The translations under genes and the position numbers were made by a program. From Bacteroidales bacterium UBA2861 (GTDB taxonomy: Bacteria > Bacteroidota > Bacteroidia > Bacteroidales > UBA932): 64,000 nt of DNA. This document shows, in pieces, positions 24,513-33,244 of this stretch. The notes below the pieces were generated by a model. The model did not search any database, was not told the origin of the DNA, and saw only the letters and a list, made by a program, of their open reading frames with translations. Each line of letters starts with the position of its first letter. The stretch's first letter is position 1. The DNA lies in NCBI GenBank assembly GCA_002350615.1, contig DEFD01000032.1, forward strand, positions 62,001-126,000, written 5' to 3'.

Positions 24513-25400
24513 ATGGAAACGAAACGACTGAATATACTGGTCACCGGCGGCAACGGGCAGCTGGGAATGTGCCTCAGGGATGAGAGCCGGCGGAGTCCTC
24601 ACCGCTTCATCTTTTCGGATGTCAACGACATTCCCGGTCTGGAGACCCTCTGCCTTGACATTACGGACAGAAAGGCCCTCGACCTGGTGGCGGACAGCGA
24701 GAATATCGATATCATCGTAAACTGCGCCGGGTACACCAACGTGGAAAAGGCCGAGGATGAAATCTCCCTCGCGGAACTGCTGAACGCCACCGCTGTGGGG
24801 AACCTTGCCGACACCATGGCGAGACGGGAAGGCAGCCTCATCCACATTTCCACGGATTTCGTTTTCGACGGCAGCGCAAGCTCCCCGATTCCCGAGTGCG
24901 CCGAGCCAGCTCCGCTGAGCGTTTACGGTGCCACGAAGCTTGCAGGAGAAAAAGCTGCCGTGGGCTGCAGGTCCATCATCCTCCGTACAGCATGGCTGTA
25001 TTCGGAATATGGGCGTAATTTTGTGAAGACCATGCTCTCGCTCACTGCGGAAAAGCCTGTGATCAAAGTGGTTGCAGACCAGATCGGCACCCCTACCTAC
25101 GCCCGGGGCCTCGCGGCGCTGATAGTGCATATAATCGATTCCGGCCAGATCGGCAAAAGCGGCATATACCATTATACCGATGAAGGGGCAGCCAGCTGGT
25201 ACGACCTTGCATCCGCCGTCAACCGCCTCGCCGGTCACGACTGCCAAGTCCTCCCCTGCCGCAGCGAGGACTACCCCGCCAAAGCCCGCCGACCCCATTA
25301 TTCCGTGCTGGACAAAAACCTTGTAAAGCAGACATTCGGCGTCAGCATCCCCTGGTGGCAGGATTCCCTGCGGGAGTGTATGGACAAATTATCCAAGTAA
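24513..25400 (+). CDS. rfbD: dTDP-4-dehydrorhamnose reductase
   Basis: 295 residues. Rossmann motif ILVTGGNGQLG at residues 8-18, then INCAGYTNVEKAE-like VNCAGYTNVEKAEDE, STDFVFDG, and the catalytic YxxxK as YGATKLAGE, followed by RTAWLYSEYGRNFVKTM and the specificity segment VADQIGTPTYA. It reduces dTDP-4-keto-L-rhamnose to dTDP-L-rhamnose with NAD(P)H, for surface polysaccharide. rfbC follows after 2 bp. No rfbA or rfbB is present in the window. Confidence 0.93.
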   Translation: METKRLNILVTGGNGQLGMCLRDESRRSPHRFIFSDVNDIPGLETLCLDITDRKALDLVADSENIDIIVNCAGYTNVEKAEDEISLAELLNATAVGNLADTMARREGSLIHISTDFVFDGSASSPIPECAEPAPLSVYGATKLAGEKAAVGCRSIILRTAWLYSEYGRNFVKTMLSLTAEKPVIKVVADQIGTPTYARGLAALIVHIIDSGQIGKSGIYHYTDEGAASWYDLASAVNRLAGHDCQVLPCRSEDYPAKARRPHYSVLDKNLVKQTFGVSIPWWQDSLRECMDKLSK

Positions 25401-25402
25401 AA

Positions 25403-25981
25403 ATGAAGATTACAGAAACCGATATACCCGGCGTGGTGATTATAGAGCCGCGCGTTTTCGAAGATGCAAGAGGGTATTTCTTCGAGAGTTACAATAAGAA
25501 GGATTTCGACTCTCTGGTGCGCCCTGTGGATTTCGTGCAGGATAACGAGAGCCGCAGCAGCTATGGCGTGGTGAGGGGGCTGCACTACCAGAAAGGGGAG
25601 CATGCCCAGAGCAAACTGGTGCGGGTCCTGCAGGGGTGCGTCCTGGACGTAGCGGTGGATATCCGCAGGGGCAGTCCGACTTTCGGGCGGCATGTGGCGG
25701 TGGAACTCAGCGGAGAGAACAAGCGCCAGCTGTTCATCCCGAGGGGATTCGCCCACGGATTCGCAGTGCTGTCGGAAACTGCAGTGTTTCAATACAAATG
25801 CGATAATTTCTACGCCCCTCAGTCGGAAGGAGCCATCGCCTGGGACGACCCTGCCCTGGGCATAGACTGGCACGTTCCCGCCGGCAAGGTGCTGCTCAGC
25901 GAAAAAGACAGCCGTCACCCGGTGCTTTCAGAGTGCCCGGCCGGAGACCTTTTCGACTATAAAGAAGATCTGTACAGATGA
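25403..25981 (+). CDS. rfbC: dTDP-4-dehydrorhamnose 3,5-epimerase
   Basis: 192 residues, normal for RmlC. Start chosen at MKITETDIPGVVIIEP, 2 bp after rfbD. Cupin motifs include DARGYFFESYNKKDF, QDNESRSSYGVVRGLHYQ, with the catalytic His in GLHYQ, VDIRRGSPTFG, and FIPRGFAHGFAVLSETA. It epimerises C3 and C5 of dTDP-4-keto-6-deoxyglucose, the step before rfbD. Its stop overlaps the pheA start by 4 bp (ATGA), so sugar-nucleotide and aromatic genes are translationally linked. Confidence 0.94.
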   Translation: MKITETDIPGVVIIEPRVFEDARGYFFESYNKKDFDSLVRPVDFVQDNESRSSYGVVRGLHYQKGEHAQSKLVRVLQGCVLDVAVDIRRGSPTFGRHVAVELSGENKRQLFIPRGFAHGFAVLSETAVFQYKCDNFYAPQSEGAIAWDDPALGIDWHVPAGKVLLSEKDSRHPVLSECPAGDLFDYKEDLYR

Positions 25982-26796
25982 AAAACGTTGCCATTCAAGG
26001 ATATAGCGGATGTTTTCACGAACAGGCGGCCAGGCTCTTCTTTGGGGAGGACATCCAAATTGTAGAGTGCGACACCTTCGAGGGGCTTTTCACGGCCCTG
26101 GAAGAAGGCCGCGCCGATGCCGCTGTGATGGCCATCGAGAACACCGTCTCCGGAGGGTTGATCCCCAATTTCGAACTCGTTCAGAAGCATGGCAGGGCAA
26201 TCAAGGGGGAGGTTTTCCTCAGGATCGTCCAGAACCTGATGGCTCTTCCTGGACAGAGTCTGGAAGACATCCGGGAGGTACGCTCGCATTATATGGCCAT
26301 CCACCAGACACGCGCTTTCTTCGCCAGGCATCCGCATATCCGCCTGGTGGAATCGGAGGATACCGCCAAAAGCGCCGCACAGATCGCCCATGAGGGGCTG
26401 AAAGGGGTTGGCGCCGTGGCTTCGGAACTCGCCGCGAAGCTCTTCGGGCTGGAAATCATCGCCCCTGGCATAGAGACCAGCACGCATAATTTCACGCGCT
26501 TCATCATCTTTGACGACAGCCTGCAAGTACCTCAGGAGCAGATAGATAAAGCATCACTATGCTTCACCCTCCCCCATACGCCGGGCTCGCTTGCACACAT
26601 CCTCACCATACTCTCCTTCTACGGGATGAACCTGACGAGGATCCAGAGCCTCCCCATTCCGGGCATGGAGTGGCAGTATTTCTTTTATGTTGACATTAAA
26701 TTTGAAGATTACGGGCGCTATACCCAGGCGATTTCGGCGGTCAGGCCGCTGATAGATGAGTTCAGAGTGCTCGGCGAATACCATTCAGCGATATGA
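25978..26796 (+). CDS. pheA: Prephenate dehydratase
   Basis: 272 residues. The catalytic domain (1-180) shows IQGYSGCFHEQAA, AVMAIENTVSGG, VRSHYMAIHQ, DTAKSAAQIA and the conserved THNFTRF. The ACT domain (about 190-270) holds GSLAHIL and LTRIQSLP, the position of the ESRP phenylalanine-binding motif; here it reads QSLP, a change common in Bacteroidetes, so feedback control may differ. It converts prephenate to phenylpyruvate. It lacks a chorismate mutase domain, which is supplied by the divergent DAHP synthase fusion. Overlaps both neighbours by 4 bp. Confidence 0.94.
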   Translation: MKNVAIQGYSGCFHEQAARLFFGEDIQIVECDTFEGLFTALEEGRADAAVMAIENTVSGGLIPNFELVQKHGRAIKGEVFLRIVQNLMALPGQSLEDIREVRSHYMAIHQTRAFFARHPHIRLVESEDTAKSAAQIAHEGLKGVGAVASELAAKLFGLEIIAPGIETSTHNFTRFIIFDDSLQVPQEQIDKASLCFTLPHTPGSLAHILTILSFYGMNLTRIQSLPIPGMEWQYFFYVDIKFEDYGRYTQAISAVRPLIDEFRVLGEYHSAI

Positions 26797-27947
26797 TCAA
26801 GGCAGCAGACAGGACGGCAGGAGTAAAAGAATATTATTTCTCCACCAAGAACAGGCAGATAGCGGCGATGAACGCCGACGGAAGGACGGAACCTATAATC
26901 AACCTCGGAATAGGCTCCCCGGACGGAATGCCTCCGCAGGAGGCGATAGATGAGCTCTGCACCCAGGCCCGGAAAAGCGGAGTGCACGGCTACCAGAACT
27001 ATACCGGCATTCCGGAACTGCGCGAGGCCTATGCCAAATGGTACAGGCGCTGGTACGGAGTGGAGCTCGACCCGGTAAAGGAGATTCAGCCCCTCACGGG
27101 CTCCAAGGAAGGGATTCTCATCACTTCCCTCGCCTTCCTCAACCCTGGGGACAAGGTGCTCGTACCCAACCCCGGCTATCCCACATACACTTCCGCCGCC
27201 AAGCTCTGCCAGGCGGAAATCGTGGAATATGAACTAATGGAAGATCTTGGCTGGCAGCCGGATTTCGAGGTCCTGGAGAGCCTGGACCTGGACGGTGTGA
27301 AGATGATGTGGGTGAATTATCCGAATATGCCTACCGGAGCCCCTGCGACGCCTGAGCTTTACAGGAAACTGATAGAATTCGGCATAAAGCACGACATCCT
27401 CATCTGCAACGACAACCCCTACAGTTTCATCCTCACCGACGAGCACATCTCCATCCTTTCCTTCCCCGGGGCCCGGGGCAACTGCCTGGAGCTGAACTCA
27501 CTGAGCAAAGCCCACAACATGGCCGGCTGGCGAATCGGGATGGTCGCCGGAGCGCCGGCAATCATTTCGGAAATCCTCAAGGTGAAGAGCCAGATGGATT
27601 CGGGAATGTTCCGTCCGCTGCAGCTCGCCGCGGTGCAGGCCCTGGGCCAGGGGCCGGAATGGTTCGAAAGACTCAATGCGGAATACAAGGCGCGCCGCAA
27701 GGCCGCATGCGCCATCATGGATGCGCTTGGAGCGAAGTATAACCCTGACAGTCAGGGGCTTTTCATCTGGGGAAAAATCAAGGGAAATCCCGAGGAAGTG
27801 TCCGATTTCCTTCTGGAAAAGGCCGGTGTTTTCATCACCCCTGGGGTGGTATTCGGCAGCAAAGGCTCGCAGTACCTCCGCATTTCGCTCTGCGCTCCCG
27901 TGCCAAGACTTGAACGCGCCCTCGAAAAAATCAAGGAAGTCCTATGA
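26793..27947 (+). CDS. Class I/II pyridoxal-phosphate aminotransferase (aromatic pathway)
   Basis: 384 residues. Fold-type I aminotransferase: INLGIGSPDGMPP, YQNYTGIPELREAYAKWY, LTGSKEGI, PNPGYPTY, NYPNMPTGAPA, DNPYSFI, and the PLP-lysine region LNSLSKAHNMAGWRIGMV with Lys in SLSKAHN. The closest named relatives are LL-diaminopimelate and aspartate aminotransferases. Its place between pheA and tyrA, overlapping pheA by 4 bp and tyrA by 4 bp, argues that it transaminates phenylpyruvate, hydroxyphenylpyruvate or prephenate. Substrate is inferred from context only. Confidence 0.88.
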   Translation: MIKAADRTAGVKEYYFSTKNRQIAAMNADGRTEPIINLGIGSPDGMPPQEAIDELCTQARKSGVHGYQNYTGIPELREAYAKWYRRWYGVELDPVKEIQPLTGSKEGILITSLAFLNPGDKVLVPNPGYPTYTSAAKLCQAEIVEYELMEDLGWQPDFEVLESLDLDGVKMMWVNYPNMPTGAPATPELYRKLIEFGIKHDILICNDNPYSFILTDEHISILSFPGARGNCLELNSLSKAHNMAGWRIGMVAGAPAIISEILKVKSQMDSGMFRPLQLAAVQALGQGPEWFERLNAEYKARRKAACAIMDALGAKYNPDSQGLFIWGKIKGNPEEVSDFLLEKAGVFITPGVVFGSKGSQYLRISLCAPVPRLERALEKIKEVL

Positions 27948-28792
27948 AAACGATCGCCATAGTAGGCCTTGGCCTCATCGGAGGTTCCATGGCCGTAGAT
28001 CTGAGACGCCGCGGCTATGCCGGGGAGATTATCGGCGTTGAAAACGAGCGGCTCAATGCCGAAGCGGCCCTCAAAATCGGCCTTGCGGACAGGATCGCCG
28101 GCCAGGCGGAAGCCTTCTCGAAGGCCGATGTGATCATCCTCGCCATACCCGTAGGGGCGGCTGCGAAGATTCTGCCGGAGGCCTTGGATGCCGCCGCCGG
28201 CAGCGGCAAACTTGTCATCGACGTCTGTTCCGTCAAGGAAGCCATGTGTCAGGCCGCCAAAGGACATCCTGGCAGGGCAAACTATGTGGCCACTCACCCG
28301 ATGGCGGGCACAGAGTACAGCGGTCCGTGGGCGGCCATGCCCGGTCTTTTCGACGGGAGGGCCTGCATCTTCTGCGACAGCGAAGAATCATCGGCGGAAG
28401 CGCTCAAGGAAGCCGAAACGCTCTACGGAGTCCTCAACATGAGGATATCCTACATGCAGAGCAAGGCCCACGACACCCATGTGGCTTATGTATCGCACAT
28501 TTCCCACATCACTTCCTTCGCTCTGGCGCTTACGGTCCTGGACAAGGAGAAGGACGAGAAGCACATCTTCGACCTTGCTTCCGGAGGCTTTTCTTCCACG
28601 GTGAGGCTTGCAAAGAGCAATGCGGACATGTGGGTGCCGATATTGTCGCTCAACCGCGACAATGTCCTGCATGTCACCGACACCTATATAGAAAAGATGA
28701 AACAGTTCCGCGATGCGGTGGCGGCAGGCGACGAAGCACGGATTCGCGAACTCATCGAAGAAGCGAATAAAATCAAGAGGATAATCCGATAA
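27944..28792 (+). CDS. tyrA: Prephenate dehydrogenase
   Basis: 282 residues. NAD-binding motif IVGLGLIGGSMA at residues 5-16; VIDVCSVKEAMC, ATHPMAGTEYSGP with the catalytic His, and the helical dimer domain with HDTHVAYVSHISHITSFAL are all family features. It oxidatively decarboxylates prephenate to 4-hydroxyphenylpyruvate. No ACT domain is attached. It starts within the end of the aminotransferase gene (4-bp overlap) and ends the aromatic operon. Confidence 0.93.
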   Translation: MKTIAIVGLGLIGGSMAVDLRRRGYAGEIIGVENERLNAEAALKIGLADRIAGQAEAFSKADVIILAIPVGAAAKILPEALDAAAGSGKLVIDVCSVKEAMCQAAKGHPGRANYVATHPMAGTEYSGPWAAMPGLFDGRACIFCDSEESSAEALKEAETLYGVLNMRISYMQSKAHDTHVAYVSHISHITSFALALTVLDKEKDEKHIFDLASGGFSSTVRLAKSNADMWVPILSLNRDNVLHVTDTYIEKMKQFRDAVAAGDEARIRELIEEANKIKRIIR

Positions 28793-28796
28793 TTGT

Positions 28797-28804
28797 TATT
28801 TTTG
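28797..28804 (+). promoter_or_regulatory. Bacteroidetes -7 promoter element for rnhA
   Basis: TATTTTTG, seven bases before the rnhA ATG at 28812, immediately after the tyrA stop. Predicted leaderless transcript. Confidence 0.5.
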
Positions 28805-28811
28805 TATTCCG

Positions 28812-29297
28812 ATGGCAGCAGAGAGCACCATATATCTCTACACGGACGGGGCCGCAAGCGGAAATCCCGGCCCGGGTGGCTGGGGAGCGGTGCTCAAGTA
28901 CCGGGATCTCCGCAGGGAACTCAGCGGAGGCTTCGCCCTCACCACCAACAACCGTATGGAGCTTCTGGCCGTGATCATGGGGCTGGAAGCCATAAAATGG
29001 GAGAGGGCCGATGTGGAAGTCTGGAGCGATTCCACATATGTGGTGAAGGCCGTTGAAGAGAAATGGCTGGACAAATGGGTTGCAAGCGGATTCAAGAAAA
29101 AGAAAAACCGGGACCTCTGGGAGCGTTTCCTTCCCCTTTATCACAGGCACAACGTGAAATTCCACTGGCTCAAGGGGCATGCGGGACACCCGGAGAACGA
29201 ATGCTGCGACCGGCTTGCGGTGGCGGCGTACTCGAGCGGGCTGCCGCTTCCCGCAGACGAGGGCTACATTCCCGAAGAAGAAGCGAAATTATTGTAA
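28812..29297 (+). CDS. rnhA: Ribonuclease HI
   Basis: 161 residues. The catalytic carboxylates are visible: Asp in IYLYTDGAASGNPGPGGWG, Glu in TNNRMELLAVIMGLEAI, Asp in VEVWSDSTYVVKAV and the last Asp in NECCDRLAVAA; the handle region KWVASGFKKKKNRDLW and HWLKGHAGHP complete a standard type 1 enzyme. It removes RNA from RNA:DNA hybrids. pdxA follows 15 bp later. Confidence 0.96.
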   Translation: MAAESTIYLYTDGAASGNPGPGGWGAVLKYRDLRRELSGGFALTTNNRMELLAVIMGLEAIKWERADVEVWSDSTYVVKAVEEKWLDKWVASGFKKKKNRDLWERFLPLYHRHNVKFHWLKGHAGHPENECCDRLAVAAYSSGLPLPADEGYIPEEEAKLL

Positions 29298-29312
29298 AAT
29301 AAGCATATACTT

Positions 29313-30401
29313 ATGTCAGACAAGAAACTTATAGTAGGTATAACCCAGGGCGACAGCAACGGGATAGGTTACGAGGTCATCATCAAAGCCCTCAGCGACC
29401 CCCGTATCCTGGACATGTTCACACCCGTAATCTACGGGTCATCGAAGATTTTCGGATTCTACCGCAAGACTATCCCGGAAATCGAGCAGATGGACACTAA
29501 TCTCATTAACAACGCCAGGGAGGCGCATGCCAGGCGCATCAACATTCTGGGCTGCCTGCCGGACAATGCCTTCGCGGAACCGGGCGGAGCCACCGCGGCA
29601 TCGGCCCAGGCGGCGATTTCTTCCCTTGAAAGGGCCGTAAAAGACCTGAAGGAAGGCGCCATCGACGTGCTTGTGACCGGCCCCATCAACAAAAAGGCGA
29701 TAGTGGCCGAAGGCTTCGGTTTCCCGGGCCATACGGAGTATCTCGAGCAGGAGTTCGGGGTCAAGGATGTCACCATGTTCCTGATATCGGAACGCCTCAA
29801 GGTGGGTGTGGTCACCGGGCATATTCCGCTCAAGGATGTTCCTGCTGCCATTACCGAAGAAAGGATCCTGAGCAAGCTGCGCCTGATGAACGAGTCACTG
29901 AAGAAGGATTTCCGGGTAGCGACTCCGCAGATTGCAGTGCTGAGTCTCAACCCCCACAGCGGGGACAGCGGTCTGCTCGGCGACGAGGAACAGAAGGTCA
30001 TAATCCCCGCTATCAAGAAGGCGACCGAAGAGGGAATCCTGGCTTTCGGGCCCTTCTCCCCCGACGGATACTTCGGCATGGGACATTATGAGCGTTTCGA
30101 CGCCACCCTCGCCATGTACCACGACCAGGGGCTCGCTCCATTCAAGGCCATAGCCTTCGAGGACGGCGTTAACTATACCGCAGGACTGCCCATAGTGAGG
30201 ACTTCGCCCGACCATGGCACCGCTTTCGAGCTCGCCGGACGCGACGAGGCGGATCCCCGCTCGATGCGCGCCGCCATCTTCGCAGCCATCGACATTTACA
30301 ACAACCGCAAGGCCTGGCAGGCCCTCCAGGACGGCAAAATGCCTGAACGCGAGCCCGCCGAAGACCGCCACGAGCGCTCCGGACGACCGCAGATTGCATA
30401 A
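29313..30401 (+). CDS. pdxA: 4-hydroxythreonine-4-phosphate dehydrogenase
   Basis: 362 residues. GITQGDSNGIGYEVIIKAL at the N-terminus, VTGPINKKA, FPGHTEYL, MFLISERLKVGVVTGHIPLKDV, LNPHSGDSGLLGDEE, YHDQGLAPFKAIAF and VRTSPDHGTAFELAG are the PdxA blocks, including the metal-binding His residues. It oxidises 4-phosphohydroxy-threonine in the DXP-dependent pathway to pyridoxal phosphate, the cofactor of the aminotransferase upstream. The following 105 bp up to the FKBP gene hold only a weak CCGGC/GCCGG hairpin near 30440 and no gene I can support. Confidence 0.95.
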   Translation: MSDKKLIVGITQGDSNGIGYEVIIKALSDPRILDMFTPVIYGSSKIFGFYRKTIPEIEQMDTNLINNAREAHARRINILGCLPDNAFAEPGGATAASAQAAISSLERAVKDLKEGAIDVLVTGPINKKAIVAEGFGFPGHTEYLEQEFGVKDVTMFLISERLKVGVVTGHIPLKDVPAAITEERILSKLRLMNESLKKDFRVATPQIAVLSLNPHSGDSGLLGDEEQKVIIPAIKKATEEGILAFGPFSPDGYFGMGHYERFDATLAMYHDQGLAPFKAIAFEDGVNYTAGLPIVRTSPDHGTAFELAGRDEADPRSMRAAIFAAIDIYNNRKAWQALQDGKMPEREPAEDRHERSGRPQIA

Positions 30402-30506
30402 TTGACAACGAAAAGTATTATCCTGATAGATACCGATGTGCCGGCTGGAACGCCGGAGGAAGTGCCGGATGAGAAATCCAAAGGATACCCACTGTCCAGC
30501 CACGTT

Positions 30507-30926
30507 TCAGCGCTCTATCTTGACAAGTTCCAGTTCAAAAATGAGCGTGCTGTGGGCCGGAATGTCATCCATCTTCATGGAACCATAACCCCATTTGGCC
30601 GGAATATAGACTTCCCATTTGTCACCTTCATGCATTCGAGTGAGGACAATCTGCCAGCCCATTATGAGATCCCCGACCATGAACAGCGCGGGCAGAGGCT
30701 GTCCTTCGGTAGTATCAAAGACAGTTCCGTCAATGAGTCTTCCAGTGTAATTGACATACACAATACTGCGAGGCGTAGGCCTCCTGCTTCCATGGCCTTC
30801 TTCCAGCACTTTATACAGGACTCCGTTGTCCAAGGCCACAATCCCCTCTTCCTGTGATTTCACCTGCAGGAATGCCTCGTTGGCTTCCTTGTAGGGATTC
30901 GGTCTTTTCTTTTTATGGAATGACAT
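30507..30926 (-). CDS. FKBP-type peptidyl-prolyl cis-trans isomerase
   Basis: 139 residues from the ATG at 30926, just after the upstream stop; an alternative start at 30941 would overlap it. The FKBP fold covers about 50-139: VYVNYTGRLIDGTVFDTTEG, MVGDLIMGWQIVLTRMHEGDKWEVYIPAKWGYG and HSTLIFELELVKI. There is no signal peptide, unlike many Bacteroidales FKBPs, so a cytoplasmic form is likely. Third gene of a small minus-strand group. Confidence 0.88.
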   Translation of the reverse strand: MSFHKKKRPNPYKEANEAFLQVKSQEEGIVALDNGVLYKVLEEGHGSRRPTPRSIVYVNYTGRLIDGTVFDTTEGQPLPALFMVGDLIMGWQIVLTRMHEGDKWEVYIPAKWGYGSMKMDDIPAHSTLIFELELVKIER

Positions 30927-30927
30927 G

Positions 30928-31605
30928 TCAATCAGACACATTAATGTTCAGTATTTTCTTGCAGGCCGCCAACTCCGCATCCATCGCCGCGCCTATCTGC
31001 TGAAGGGACAGGCGGACATTCTGCATCCTGGAGTAATAGACATTGAATTCCGGAAGTTCGTGCAGGTAACGCACGTAATCGAAAACCGTCACTTCCCATT
31101 TCCCATAGAAATACCCATAGACAAGGTCGGATACTACCCTTTTCTGGTTCACGACCTGAGCCGACACATCGGCATACTGCCTTGCGTAGGAATAGAATTC
31201 GTCGATATGACCCAGCAGTTCCACATTCCCAATGTTGGAGAGGATGGCATCCTTGTAGGCGTCCACGCCGCTGTCCACATCGGCCTGCACATATTCGGAC
31301 AAGGCGCTGTTGATGAAGGTTATGGCGACGGAGGTATCGACCCTTTCAAGCGTATCGGCGAGGATGGCCAGATGGAGGCACATCGAAGTGGAGTCGATGG
31401 TGTCGTAGAGTTCCTGATACTCCATGAGGCTCTTGTAAGTGCGGTCCATCTTCCCGACGATCTGCCCGGCAAGCAGCTGTGCGGTCTTTTGCCGCTTGCG
31501 GGCGCTGTTCCAACTGTCTACTCCGAAAGTCAGCAGGATACCTAGAACTGTCGCCAGGAAGCCTGGAATGAATGCCCGCAGGAACGTTTTGGCGGATTCT
31601 TTCAT
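30928..31605 (-). CDS. Unknown membrane-anchored protein
   Basis: 225 residues. One membrane segment at about residues 10-28 (FIPGFLATVLGILLTFGV) is followed by a long, mainly helical, acidic soluble part with no motif I recognise. The helix-rich pattern and a single N-terminal anchor resemble small Bacteroidetes proteins annotated only as hypothetical. It lies 1 bp downstream of the YbjQ-like gene and 1 bp before the FKBP gene. Confidence 0.65.
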   Translation of the reverse strand: MKESAKTFLRAFIPGFLATVLGILLTFGVDSWNSARKRQKTAQLLAGQIVGKMDRTYKSLMEYQELYDTIDSTSMCLHLAILADTLERVDTSVAITFINSALSEYVQADVDSGVDAYKDAILSNIGNVELLGHIDEFYSYARQYADVSAQVVNQKRVVSDLVYGYFYGKWEVTVFDYVRYLHELPEFNVYYSRMQNVRLSLQQIGAAMDAELAACKKILNINVSD

Positions 31606-31606
31606 G

Positions 31607-31927
31607 TCAGGAAAGTTTTACCGCTGTCCCTGAGGCGGTGACCATGAGCATGCCGCCTGCCTCTCCGAGGACTTCATAGTCGATATCGATGCCTACGATG
31701 GCGTCCGCACCGAGCGCTGCGGCCCTTTCGGCCATCTCGTTCATGGCCTGGGTACGCGCTAACACAAGTTCCTCCTCGTAGGAGCCGGAACGCCCGCCGA
31801 CGATATTGCGAATGCTTGCAGCGAAGTCGCGGATGAAATTAACTCCGGAGATGACTTCCCCGAAGACTACGCCTTTGTATTCGGTGATCGCACGACCTTC
31901 TACTGTGGGTGTTGTGGTGAGTATCAT
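31607..31927 (-). CDS. YbjQ/DUF74 family protein
   Basis: 106 residues, matching the short YbjQ family (also called UPF0145, heavy-metal-binding domain): TTPTVEGRAITEYKGVVFGEV, RNIVGGRSGSYEEELVLAR, ALGADAIVGIDIDYE and VTASGTAVKL. The protein forms pentamers in solved members; function is not established. First gene of a three-gene group, with a -7 element at 31950-31957. Confidence 0.92.
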   Translation of the reverse strand: MILTTTPTVEGRAITEYKGVVFGEVISGVNFIRDFAASIRNIVGGRSGSYEEELVLARTQAMNEMAERAAALGADAIVGIDIDYEVLGEAGGMLMVTASGTAVKLS

Positions 31928-31949
31928 ATTGCTAATGTTTTTAATTCAA

Positions 31950-31957
31950 CAAATTTA
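31950..31957 (-). promoter_or_regulatory. Bacteroidetes -7 promoter element for the ybjQ-like gene
   Basis: Reads TAAATTTG on the minus strand, 22 bp before the ATG at 31927. Confidence 0.5.
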
Positions 31958-31991
31958 TTGAAAAAACGGCTACACCGCACTGGTGGTAATG

Positions 31992-32178
31992 TCAAATCAA
32001 CCCTTTGAATTTCAACCAAAGAGCAAAGAACTGGTCATAGACATAGTACATATTCCTGTCCATAGTGATGAAATCCTTTTCCAGCAGGCCCTTGAGCGCC
32101 GCGCTGATACTGCTGGCGGAGTTGAGTTTATGCTTTTTGATGAACTTTCCGCCTGAGATAGCATCAGTATGCAAACGC
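31992..32178 (-). pseudogene. C-terminal remnant of a second AAA ATPase
   Basis: About 60 codons reading GRLHTDAISGGKFIKKH to YDQFFALWLKFKGLI align with the winged-helix end of the ATPase at 7147-8268 (TSGKFIKKHGL, YDQFFRLWLEKQ). The remnant is in a different frame from the ATPase remnant just upstream and has no P-loop. It appears to be the 3' end of a paralogue joined to the larger remnant by recombination. Confidence 0.8.
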
Positions 32179-32179
32179 C

Positions 32180-33118
32180 CTACTTCGCAAAGTAATAGTT
32201 TCTCAACCAATATTCAAAAATAGGATCTTGGAACGAAATCGTACTGCCGTTACTGTCCAAAATATCCTTCTTGATAAAGGTCTTGAGTGAACGGTATGCG
32301 GAAGTGGCACTGCTGATATGATATTTATACAGTGTCTCCATGTTGGAAATCGTCTTTTCTCCTGAAATGACGGCATGTAGATAGCATGTTTGCTGAAATG
32401 TGAAGGTCTCCATGATATTGGTAAACAACAGACTAAGTTGCTCGACAAGTGTTGCATGGGCCTTGACGACAGTATTCTCATCGCACAGCGAAATAGTTCT
32501 CAACCATGAAAGCTGGGACAGTTGCTGCGTATAATACGGATGATTGTCGGTAAGTGAGATGATTCTCCGACAAGCGTCGTCGGTTATTTCTTTCCCCGTT
32601 GACGCGAAACGTTCTTTAATAAAAGTGATCAGGTGCTCCGTATCAATTTTATTCAAAAAGAAAAGGTCTCCGAATTTGTAAAAAGGCATGGAAGAATCTG
32701 CAAAGACCTCCAACATCATATGCCTTTTGCTTCCATAGAGGCAGTAACTTGCTTTTTGGTGTTTCTGCCAGTGCGCGCGGAGTTTTCTCTGGAAGAAAAG
32801 CGGATCGTCAAATTCGGCGATATTCTGAAACTCATCTATGCAAACTACAACCTTGATACCCTTCGTCTGCGCTATCCGCTCCGGGAGATCGAGAATCTCA
32901 TCAGGATTATTTCTGATTTCCTCCCAATCAAAGTCTATGGATACTTCATTGCCCGGATCCGCGCCTATTGAAATCTTGGGTATAAGCTGGGAAAAGAATC
33001 TTTTTGCGTTCTGAACCGCCTCCTCCCACTTTGAAGCAGTGCCCTGTATGATACTCCGGGCGAAAACCGTATAGAACTGTTCCTCTGTTTTTACATTAAA
33101 AAGGTCGACAGTGCAGAT
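32180..33118 (-). pseudogene. AAA ATPase lacking its N-terminus and Walker A
   Basis: An open frame runs from an in-frame stop near 33121 to the TAG at 32180. Homology to the family starts abruptly at VDLFNVKTEEQF, equivalent to residue 68 of the ATPase at 7147; the first 67 residues with Walker A are missing. Walker B (GIKVVVCIDEFQN), CLYGSKRHMM and a winged-helix C-terminus ending YWLRNYYFAK are intact. The first in-frame ATG is at 32719. Upstream DNA is unrelated AT-rich sequence. A 5'-truncated relic, unlikely to hydrolyse ATP. Confidence 0.85.
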
Positions 33119-33137
33119 TTATTAACAAAAAATGTAA

Positions 33138-33166
33138 TTACAAAAAATGTAAATACAATTATTGTA
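33138..33166. promoter_or_regulatory. Pair of AT-rich palindromes between Fic gene and ATPase relic
   Basis: TTACAAAAAATGTAA (33138-33152) and TACAATTATTGTA (33154-33166) are adjacent near-perfect palindromes. They look like operator half-sites sharing TACA/TGTA ends and may be the leftover control region of the gene whose start was lost. Confidence 0.35.
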
Positions 33167-33244
33167 ATAAACCAATTTGCGGATGCGCTCCTTGGGTGTA
33201 ATCGCATGTAAATGAAAGCATAACGGCGCAAAGGTGGGAAAAAA

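Noticed and set aside
30402..30506. Open frame starting TTG directly after pdxA (LTTKSIILIDTDVPAG)
   Set aside because: It soon runs antisense through the FKBP gene, has no family resemblance and no start signal beyond the TTG; treated as intergenic.
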